NCBI RefSeq assembly: GCF_023065955.2
Contig: NW_026622974.1
Span: 26,257,718 to 26,321,717 of the forward strand
Direction of reading: 5' to 3'
From: Ursus arctos
Taxonomy: Eukaryota; Chordata; Mammalia; Carnivora; Ursidae
Length of the DNA stretch: 64,000 nucleotides
Shown here: piece after piece, positions 56,311 through 64,000 of the stretch
How the letters are laid out: every line of letters starts with the position of its first letter
Position numbering within the stretch: position 1 is the first letter of the stretch
The notes under the pieces: model-generated
The model's database searches: none
The model's input: only the letters and a program-made list of their open reading frames with translations
What the model was told of the DNA's origin: nothing
Translations under genes and position numbers: made by a program

Positions 56311-57689
56311 ATTTATAGGATATATAATGTAAATGTTTTTTATCAGTGTGACTTGTATATTTATGATTTGAATAGTGTCCTGTGGGGGCAAAATTTCCTA
56401 TTTTGCCCCAAAGCCAAATATTTAAATTTGTATCATTGTTGAAGGATCAGTGAGTTTTAACTACACAGTTACAAACCCAAAAATATTATTTCCAAAATAA
56501 GGGGGTCATTTTCAGTTACACAGCAATAAAATTATGGGTAATTTGAGTAGACAAAAACAATCTTGTCAATGTCACATCTTTTTAGTTGGTTTGCTACTTA
56601 ATTTTATACGTAAGAGAAAAAATAGAAAAATTTTCAATAAGGTAACTACGTGCATGGTTTTAGAGAAAGTGTCTCATTACCTCTTGAAATTTCTCTGCAG
56701 GCAGAATAAGCTGTACAATTATTTGCTTGAAAAATGACTATAGAAAATGTGTTTATGAACAATGAAAATGTTAAGAGTTTCTTATATTTCCTCTTTACTA
56801 TTAGGATGACAGATATAGTCTACCTACTGCAATGATTACATTTTTATTCCTCATACATCTAACTTGGGAATTTCAAAGAAGTACATTAGGATTTCTATGC
56901 CTTTTTAGTTATTTACCTCGAAGTTTACATAAATACATTGATTGCTACCAGTGTGAAAAACTAACCAGTCAACAAACAAAAACTCTAGGCTTTACACAAA
57001 GAATGATTAGTTTAAGTCAAAATCTGTGCCTTCGATGGGTTTATATTGGATGCTTATTCATGAAAGGATTTATTAAGTACCTCATGTGGGTCATCTGTCT
57101 GTGAAATAAATATATGGGAGTGGAGAAAAGTATGTTCCCTGAAACTGTATTGTCACTTGGAAGATGAACTTTCTAAGAATTTTATGATCTGTTAATGGAC
57201 CAAAATATGAGGTTGTTGCCTATGTTCAGGTAAATGTCGTTATGCTTTTAGAATAAGAAGTGGCCAGTTGAAAATATTTCCTACTGAAGTGAAGTGCCGT
57301 ATTTGCTCTTCTCTGTTATCATTTTGTAGAATTTACCAAGCATCGATTATATCCCTTGGAGAATGAATATTTCTCATGTTGCAATTATTAAGTGTCACTT
57401 CATCATTTCCCAAACCGAACGCTATTCCTTGGGAAATGCTACATAGTATGCTTCTGTCTTAGAAGTGAACAATGAACACTACCGTTTTGAAGATTCTGAA
57501 AATCTATTCAGTAAAAAACCCTACTTAACCTGTTAAACTTGTTTCCCAAATTTATTTGACCACGAAGCCATTTCCTTTCTGTGTGATAACACTTACTTAA
57601 TTCCTATGGAATGTTTCCATGAAACATTTTTTCTGAAATGTTAATTTTTGTAACATTTCAATTTTAGTGAGGTGTCATTATCATCGTAA
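56311..57689. other. Repeat-poor stretch, no gene seen
   Basis: ORFs at 56534-56737 and 56832-57104 (90 codons) were examined; neither shows a known domain, a start context or splice sites. The 57100-57640 part contains no recognisable transposon. Confidence 0.4.
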
Positions 57690-57706
57690 TTATACATACA
57701 TATATA

Positions 57707-57767
<61 letters not shown>
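57690..57767. repeat. Compound (TG)n(TA)n microsatellite
   Basis: TG run at about 57707-57723 passing directly into about 22 TA units to 57767. Such TA tracts can extrude cruciforms and are usually length-polymorphic. Confidence 0.95.
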
Positions 57768-57770
<3 letters not shown>

Positions 57771-58141
57771 GATGCCAGAGTATACTCTGTAAGGCATATT
57801 ACATTTTTTACACTTAAGAAAAATTCTTTTAATTTTTTTCTTATGAGATAAAGTTCTAACCTTTCTTTAACCTTTTCTTTCTGTGATTCTGTTTTGCTTT
57901 TCTCAAGAGGATTTCAGTGTAAAACAGTAAAATAGAAATTTAAACTTACAGTCAAGAAAGAGGTGAGATTATAAACATGGTTACCATGTCAGGTACTGTT
58001 ATGATAAACTCTTAAGTTTCTCTGAACTTCCTTGGAATCTTGACCAAAAGAAGTCATGATAGGTATTTGTAATAAACAAAGAATGACATTTTTCTTGGTG
58101 CTAAATTTTGAAAACAAAAATTGTGGGATGGATGTGAAGGG
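57768..58141. other. No feature seen
   Basis: AT-rich. The minus-strand ORF at 57989-58180 starts in the SINE tail and is not a gene. Confidence 0.45.
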
Positions 58142-58341
58142 TTTTTTTTTTTTTTTTTTTTTGAGAGTGTGAGAGAGCAAGAGAGCATGACTCAGGGTTG
58201 GGGAGGGGCCGAGAGAATCTTAAGCAGGCTCCATGCTCAGGGCAGAGCTGAACTTTGGGGCTCGATCACACAACCCTGAGATCATGACCTGAGCCGAAAT
58301 CAAGAGTCAGACACTTTACTGACTGAGCCACCCAGGCGCCC
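58142..58341 (-). mobile_element. CAN-SINE, minus strand, older copy
   Basis: T20+ tail at the left, GA-rich body, head 'gccacccaggcgccc' at the right. The internal sequence differs from the 13.7, 18.0 and 52.9 kb copies ('aatcttaagcaggctccatgc'), pointing to another and probably older subfamily. Flanks gatgtgaagggtttt and gggtgtggagtttta are only loosely similar. Confidence 0.95.
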
Positions 58342-58611
58342 TGGGTGTGGAGTTTTATACAAAGGACTCAAAGTGAGGTAATAGACAGCGACCTCACTGG
58401 TAATTTCTACTGAAGGCAGATACTGACTACAGCTATTTCTTGTATCAACTGGTCATAGAAACTAAAGGCATAACATTAAAATGCAGTCAGGAAAAGCTAT
58501 TCTATGAGGGACTATGATAATGTGGGCCAAGTGATTTGAGATCTTGTGGTTTAGCTTCCTCAAAGGAAAGGACTCAGACTGTCCTGTGGAGTGAATGAAT
58601 GGCTCATTCTT

Positions 58612-58735
58612 CGTCAGGAGTTCACAAACACCTGCCTGGACATATTAGAATCACCCTGGGAAGCTAATCATTTGAAAATCCCTGGGCCCAAACTCCAGCT
58701 CTGCAGGTCTGGGTGAGCACCCAAAGACTTTGTCC
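58612..58735 (+). mobile_element. hAT-Charlie MER5A-like fragment
   Basis: 'aggagttcacaaacacctgc', 'catattagaatcaccctggg', 'aaatccctgggcccaaactc', 'tctgcaggtctgggtgagca': the typical MER5A order ('..tcagaatcacctgg..ctgggccccaccc..'). Confidence 0.7.
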
Positions 58736-59278
58736 CTTTAAAAACCTCTTTAGATAATTATGATGTATGACCATGTTTGGAAGCCTCTCATGGATGATTT
58801 CCCTTGAATATTGCTTCTGTCAGTTGGTCTTCTTATATGACTTGGCTATTAGAGAGGCCATTAGAGTTTGTGTTCCTTCCTGTGGATCTAGAGTGAAAAC
58901 ATTACACAACCAATGGAGTTAACTTTTAAGAGAGTTGTTAACCAAAAGAAGTACAGCTATGGAGCACATGCCTAATGAGAGGTAATTGGGGGGCTAATGA
59001 GAAAGAGAAGTGAAGTGAGGTTAGAGGGAACACAAGACTACTGAATTCAAATATATGAGAAGATGGTCTCTGTAAAAGGCAGAGAACTTGTTCCATACAG
59101 CTTTTCAAGGGCTGAGTTAGGACTGATGTGTGGAAGTTACATCTGGGTAAATTTCAGTAGAGATTTAAAAAATAATATTGCAACAGTCAGAAATCTTTAA
59201 CAATATAATTAGCTATCTAAAGGCTAGTGAAAGCTCTGTGGCTTTAGGTTTCCTACAGCAAAAGCACGAATGCCATAG
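58736..59278. other. No feature seen
   Basis: No gene or named repeat. Confidence 0.45.
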
Positions 59279-59294
59279 AAGTTAGTGACTTGTG

Positions 59295-59491
59295 GGGGTG
59301 CCTGGGTGGTGTTAAGTATCTGAGTCCTGGTTTCAGTTCAGGTCATGATTTCAGGGTCCTGGGATCAAGCCCTGCATTGGCCTCCACGCTCAGTGTGGAG
59401 TCTGCTTGAGATTGTCTCTCTCCCTCTCCCCCTCCCACTTCTGCTGTCTCTCTTCCTCTCTAAATAAATTAATTAATTGATTAAAGAAAAT
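59295..59491 (+). mobile_element. CAN-SINE, plus strand, head-deleted variant
   Basis: 'ggggtgcctgggtggtgtta' head lacking part of the A-box region, then 'ggtcctgggatcaagccctg', a CT-rich body and an AAATAAATTAATTAA tail. Flanks aagttagtgacttg (59279-59292) and aagttagtgatttg (59492-59505) agree at 13 of 14. The A box is damaged, so it should be transcriptionally inert. Confidence 0.93.
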
Positions 59492-60238
59492 AAGTTAGTG
59501 ATTTGGATAGAAGGGGTGACAAATTTCAGTCTTGGAGTTTGAAAAACCTCTATTTTTTTTTTTTAACATTCATGGATCTGTAAGTAAGAGGTATAAATCA
59601 AGTAAGTCCCAGGAGTGAGCTTAAATTCTGGAAGTGATGCTGAAGAGTGACATGAACATTAGTTATATATGATAATGTAATTAAAATTATTTTATGATCT
59701 CTGAGAACACTGACATTAGAGAATACCTATACATTAAAATTATAATACAGTTTTATTTTTCTAAAATTTTATTTGAGTATAGTCAACACACAATGTTACG
59801 TTAGTTTCAGGTGTACCACTTAGTGATTTGACAAGTTTATCTACATTATGCTATGTTCACCACAAGTGTCTGTCACCATCTGTCCCATTACATCACTATT
59901 ACAATGTCATTGATTATATTCCTTATGCTCTGCTTTTTATTCCCATGACTTACTCATTCCATAACTGGAGGCTTGTATCTCCCTTTTCCCCTCACCCATT
60001 TTGCCCAACCCACCACCACCCTCCCCTCTGAAACATCAGGTTTTTCTCTGTATTTATAGTTCTGGTTCTGCTTTTTGTTTGTTTATTCATTTTTTAAAAT
60101 TCCATTTATGAGTGGAATCATATGGTGTATGTTCTTCTCAGTCTGACTAAATCACTTAGCATAATACCTCTCTAGGTTAGTCCATGTTGTCTCAAATGGC
60201 ATGATCCCATCCTTTATATGGCTGTGTAATATTCCACT

Positions 60239-60299
60239 GTGTGTGTGTGTATGTGTGTGTGTATATACAGTGAACAGACTGACTTGATTTCAGGTTGTG

Positions 60300-60336
<37 letters not shown>
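60239..60336. repeat. (TG)n / 31-base insert / (AC)n
   Basis: TG tract at 60239-60262 and AC tract at 60302-60336 are complementary arms of a microsatellite within the L1. Between them, 60271-60301 is a copy of 61581-61611 (30 of 31 bases the same), which does not belong to L1. Confidence 0.95.
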
Positions 60337-60339
<3 letters not shown>

Positions 60340-60388
60340 CACACCACATTTTCCTTATCCATTCATCTATGGAGGGACACTGAGGTTG

Positions 60389-61169
60389 CTACCATGTCTT
60401 GGGTATTATAAATAATGCTATAATAAACATAGGGGTGCATGTGTCTCTTCGAGTTAGCATTTTCATTTTCCCTGGGTAAATACCCAATTGTGGAATTATT
60501 AGATCATATGGTATTTCTATTTTAATTTTTGAGGAACCTCTGTACTGTTTTTCACAGTGGTCATAACAATTTACATTCTTACCAACAGTGCACAAGGGTT
60601 TTCTTTTCTTGACATCCTCACCAACACTTGTTGTTTCTTGTCTTCTTGATTCTAACCATTCAGGCATGAGGTGGTATCTCATTATGGTTTTGATTTGCAG
60701 TTCCCTGATGATTAGTGATGATCATTTTTCATGTGTCTGTTGACCATCTGTATGTCACCTTTGGAAAAATGTCTATTCAGATCATCGGCCCATTTTCTAA
60801 TTGGACTATTGGGGGTTTTCTGGTATTGAGTTATATAATTTCTTTATACATTTTGGATATTAACCTCTTATCACATACATCATTTGCAAATATCTTCTCC
60901 CATTCAGTAGTTGTCTTTTTGTTTTGTTGATGGTTACCTTTGTTGTGCAAAAGCTTTTTATTTTGATGTAGTCTCAATATTCTTATTTTTACTTTTGTTT
61001 CCCTTGCCTTCAGAGACGTACCTAGAAAAAGGTTGCTATGGCTGATGTCAGAGAAATAACTGCCTATGTTCTCTTTTAAAAGTTTTATGTTTTCAGGTGT
61101 CACACTTAGGTTTTTAATCTGTTTTGAGTTTATTTTTGTGTATAATGTTAGAAAGTAGTCCAGTTTCAT
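60389..61169 (-). pseudogene. L1 ORF2 C-terminal remnant (two frames)
   Basis: Two open stretches, 60831-61169 and 60389-60682, keep L1 ORF2p C-terminal features in different frames: an EWEKIFANDVCDKRLISKMY block followed by a KEII end in the first, and an IIPQLGIYPG-like motif near the end of the second. A frameshift lies between them, so the protein is broken. This is part of the L1 at 59755-61195. Confidence 0.8.
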
Positions 61170-61429
61170 TCTTTTACATGTAGGTGATAACAGACTAGAC
61201 TTTTATTCTTTAAAATAAAAATAATTTATATTTAGCATTTTTTGGGGGGGAAGTCATCCTTTCTCACATTATTCATCTAGATTTCTACACTTAGTCTTGT
61301 TTTTACCTACATTTGAAGATAATTAATTTTTATATTATAAAAGGGATAATTTAAACAATTTCAAGGAAATAAAATGGTATTCAAATAGAATCCAGTTTGT
61401 TGAACTAATACTGTTGTAACTTACATATA

Positions 61430-61570
61430 ACAGGGCTTTGTAAATGCTATGTTAAGTGGTTATTTTCTCTGCCTAGCACATGGAGTTGTGAGGATCACAT
61501 GAGTTAATGCATATAAAGAGCTGAAAAAGTCCATGTAATACTCAATAAATGTCAGTTATTTTTATTACCA
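61430..61570 (+). mobile_element. MIR SINE 3' half
   Basis: 'gttgtgaggatcacatgagt', 'taatgcatataaagagctga', 'gtaatactcaataaatgtca', 'gttatttttattaccatcat': MIR core to tail in order. Confidence 0.8.
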
Positions 61571-61580
61571 TCATTATTCA

Positions 61581-61675
61581 TGAACAGACTGACTTGATTT
61601 CAGGCTGTGATCACAGTACTTGTCATGGTGTATGGCACAGAGTAGGTGTCCTGTAAGTATTTGTTCATTGATCCC
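61581..61675 (+). mobile_element. L2 3' end-like block, donor of the 31-base copy
   Basis: 'gtgtatggcacagagtaggt' then 'gtcctgtaagtatttgttca' resembles an L2 terminus. Its first 31 bases (61581-61611) recur at 60271-60301 inside the L1. Confidence 0.55.
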
Positions 61676-61739
61676 AGAGATGACATAATCATCAGGGCTT
61701 TCCAACTGGTGCTTTGGAACATGCCTCCATTTTATGTCC

Positions 61740-62640
61740 TATTTCTAAAGCAGACATTTATTGAACTTCTTCCTAGTAGTTGAGCTGCGGCTATTAAACA
61801 AAGACTCTCTTGTCTATATAAGAACCCATTTTTTAGAATATACTGGTGAAGGATTAATGAGAATCCTTAGCCTGGAAGGCTTCCTGGAGTTTAGTACATT
61901 TCAGTTGATCTTGAAAGAACTAAAAATTAATGGAGACGGAAAAGAAGACAGATAATTTTGTGTAAGAAAAAATGGTATATGGAATGGAGATAAAAATAGC
62001 AAAATTGTGTTCTAGAAATTTGAGATAGATATGCTGACTTGGGAAATGGGCTTTATTAGGAATTAAGAAGAAGAGATTAGTGAATGAGGGCATTTGCTAA
62101 AGAAATACCCTGGAACTGAATAGCTGTATATGTATTTGATAGGGTGGGGAATGTGAGCCATTTTACAGAATCTATGAATAGGAGAAAACAGAACTTGAGG
62201 AAAATTACTCTAGCACTTCATTCAAGAGGTAAAATGAATTTGGAAGTAGTATACAAAAATAAGAAAGGGCAATTTCAAGAGAAACTTCAAAGGAATAGTC
62301 AGAGGACTTAATAATCATTTATTGTCCATTAGGGAGAGTGAGAGGTCATAACAGCATCAAGATTGTGAACATCAGTAATAGGAAGATTTGATTAACTCCT
62401 ATGTAGAATTTGGGAGGTATTTAAGTTTGAGAGAAGGAGGAATATTGAGGTCAACATTTTAATTGGCTTAAGCTCAGTTGTTAGGAAAGTATTTAAGTAG
62501 ATACAGATTTAAGACCTGATAGATAATGGGGGTAAAGTCCGGAAATGACAAGTCATGAACCATCAGCCCATTTGAAGCCACAAGAATAGCAGTCCTACCA
62601 AGTCAAGAGAGAGAGAAGAGCGTTTAGAGAATGTTTACCC
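61740..62640 (-). mobile_element. L2 LINE, minus strand (tentative extent)
   Basis: Reversed L2 signatures: 'ggcttcctggagtttagtac', 'atttcagttgatcttgaaag', 'gaaaattactctagcacttc', 'gattaactcctatgtagaat', 'ttaagctcagttgttaggaa'. Purine-rich overall like the other minus-strand L2s. Boundaries are uncertain. Confidence 0.5.
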
Positions 62641-64000
62641 TTGTCAGTGAGGAGTAAGAAGTCATATTCACTAGATTATCTTTCCAGATATCTTACTTTT
62701 CATTAATATTGTGGCCCCTTGATAAAGAAATATTATTTACAATAAAATATGAATAGTATATTTTCATGCACCATAGTCCGCGTACAACATATGTTCATAT
62801 CTGGCTCCATTTTCTCTCTAAATTTCTAGGCAGGTGAATCAGTTGAGAAAATAGTTACAATTAATTGAAAGCAATGCCTGAAATATTTCATTAATCCTTT
62901 TCCAAGTTTCGTTTTCCCATTTTATTTTATCTATTTAAAATCCACTTAAATACCACCAAGGAACTATTATGGACCTCTTAGTAGATATTTATTTAGCTAT
63001 CTGGCTCCCAGATGAGGAAGGAGAATGAACGGTTGTGGAGAAAAGGCATACTTAGTTACATAGAACTACTCTAAAATCATTATTCAAAGAACTATGGTTT
63101 TGTGTTATAAATAAAGAGCAGAAAAGTTGTGAGTTGTAAAGAAGCTCTGGCAATAATCTTTACAAATACCATTTATCCCTCTCTACTACCAAACTGCATT
63201 CCTAACTCTGGACATTTAGACTGTAGGTAACCATTACGTGACAACTCTCTGTCATTCTTCTACAACAGTGAAATGTGGCAAGGCGATGTGTGTGAGGGGC
63301 TTAAACTTGAAATACTCAATCACAATTGTGTGCCTCTTGCTAAAACTTGAATGACAATGAAACAATTTATTTGCTCAAAACAAAGTACCTCACAGAAACC
63401 ATAGATTTTTGAAGTGATGAGTTGAATCTCCTAAGAAGAAATGGGTATTTCACAAATCAATGTGTAACTTGGGTAGTGCCAGGTGTCATGACTAATGGCA
63501 TATGGAATTCTTAGCATAGCTCCTAGCCCACTGTAGGCACTCAGAAATTTTAGCTGATATTATTCACTGTTATTTTTCTGTTCTGTGATTGTATAGTTTT
63601 CATAACTAAATATGTTCAAATTCATCTTGTTTTGCTGAATTGCTTTTTTGAATTAATCAAGACAATTTTTAGTTACATGTTCTCTCTGAGAGTGCTACTA
63701 TTCCTGTTTAACTTGGTGTTATTGCTGACAAAGAGTCTCTCTCATCCCATTCAAGTCTGTGATTGTTAGGATGGAGAGGCCACACTCAGCCAGGCTTGGG
63801 ACAGAGCCAGGGGTTCAGACCAGTGGTTCTTTGTCGGACTGGCAGGCACCAAAGTTAGCTGTGAGGGGTACTGGGAACTATTTATTAATGAAATTGAACT
63901 AAAAGCTGTAAACAGTTTCCTCTTTAGGATAACTTGATGATAGTTCCGGGGTTACCCCCACAGTACTATCATTCTCACTCACTTTTAGACCAATATGCTT
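62641..64000. other. No gene seen; MIR/L2-like piece near 63490-63600
   Basis: 'catagctcctagcccactgt' then 'aggcactcagaaattttagc' near 63515-63560 resembles the MIR or L2 3' end in sense orientation. 'ccagtggttctttgtc' near 63820 could begin an old hAT element that I cannot complete. The rest shows nothing. Confidence 0.4.

Larger units (their letters stand above)
59755..61195 (-). mobile_element. Older L1, minus strand, 3' UTR and ORF2 end
   Basis: Reversed 3' UTR ('atttgagtatagtcaacaca', 'gttacgttagtttcaggtgt', 'ctgactaaatcacttagcat'), then reversed ORF2 end ('ttatctcattatggttttga'-like, 'caaatatcttctcccattca', 'gtgcaaaagctttttatttt', 'ccagtttcattcttttacat'). About 1.4 kb, 5'-truncated, with many substitutions. 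It carries the split TG/CA repeat with an inserted 31-base copy (60239-60336). Confidence 0.88.

Noticed and set aside
56832..57104. 90-codon plus-strand ORF starting MITFLFLIHLTWEF
   Set aside because: No signal for translation start, no domain and AT-driven composition; length expected by chance in this much DNA.
1..64000. CRISPR arrays, operons, phage or bacterial mobile elements
   Set aside because: Carnivore SINEs, mammalian L1, L2 and MIR elements throughout show that this is mammalian nuclear DNA. No regularly spaced repeats or prokaryotic gene layout occur.

Overview
This window reads as nuclear DNA from a carnivoran mammal, most likely a bear (Ursidae) or a close caniform relative. 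The diagnostic signal is seven copies of the tRNA-Lys-derived carnivore SINE (CAN-SINE/SINEC), which starts with the ggcgcctgggtgg head and ends in a CT-rich stretch and an AAATAAA-type tail. The head and body of the copy at 52892-53093 fit the SINEC type I associate with bears. That family-level call rests on memory of the family, not a search. Lineage-specific L1 3' ends (the 'agctagttaac ... tttcaggtgtac' 3' UTR) agree with a carnivore. The DNA is AT-rich, and no open reading frame behaves like a host gene. The longest one (191 codons on the minus strand near 4.7-5.3 kb) lies in an ancient L2 element. I see no tRNA or rRNA gene, CpG island, exon series or CRISPR array. The window is best described as intergenic or deep-intronic 'gene desert' sequence.

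Layout. 0-5.4 kb: ancient L2 elements on both strands, one split by an old L1M 3' end. 5.4-13.7 kb: a long TG microsatellite, an old hAT element, a MIR, and about 5 kb with little recognisable repeat, including a homeodomain-motif-rich AT block near 11.1 kb. 13.7-18.3 kb: two CAN-SINEs with perfect target-site duplications. 18.6-23.2 kb: a large mosaic of minus-strand L2 ORF2 remains, a MIR, an MST/MLT1-type LTR and an L1M 3' end. 24.6-28.1 kb: an old L1M piece, then a carnivore L1 that landed by twin priming (5' part inverted), carries a nested SINE and is bounded by a target-site duplication. 28-40 kb: mostly unique AT-rich sequence with scattered L1, L2 and hAT pieces. 40-43.7 kb: ERV-type LTRs (one MLT2-like, two of an unidentified related type), a MIR and an L1M. 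43.7-53 kb: unique sequence, two short L1 insertions that look like 3' transductions, an MLT1 LTR, MIRs, an L1M and the youngest-looking SINE. 53-64 kb: old L1, L2 and MIR pieces, three more SINEs, and a 1.4-kb minus-strand L1 whose TG/CA repeat holds a 31-base copy of sequence found 1.3 kb downstream.

No genes work together here. The content is a layered record of retrotransposition and small rearrangements. The best leads are mutational: the templated 31-base insertion, the two candidate L1 3' transductions, the twin-primed L1, a tail-only retroinsertion, and two template-switch-like changes within one L1. No new biological system is visible. Element names come from recognising consensus sequences by eye; ends of old elements are approximate to tens of bases.
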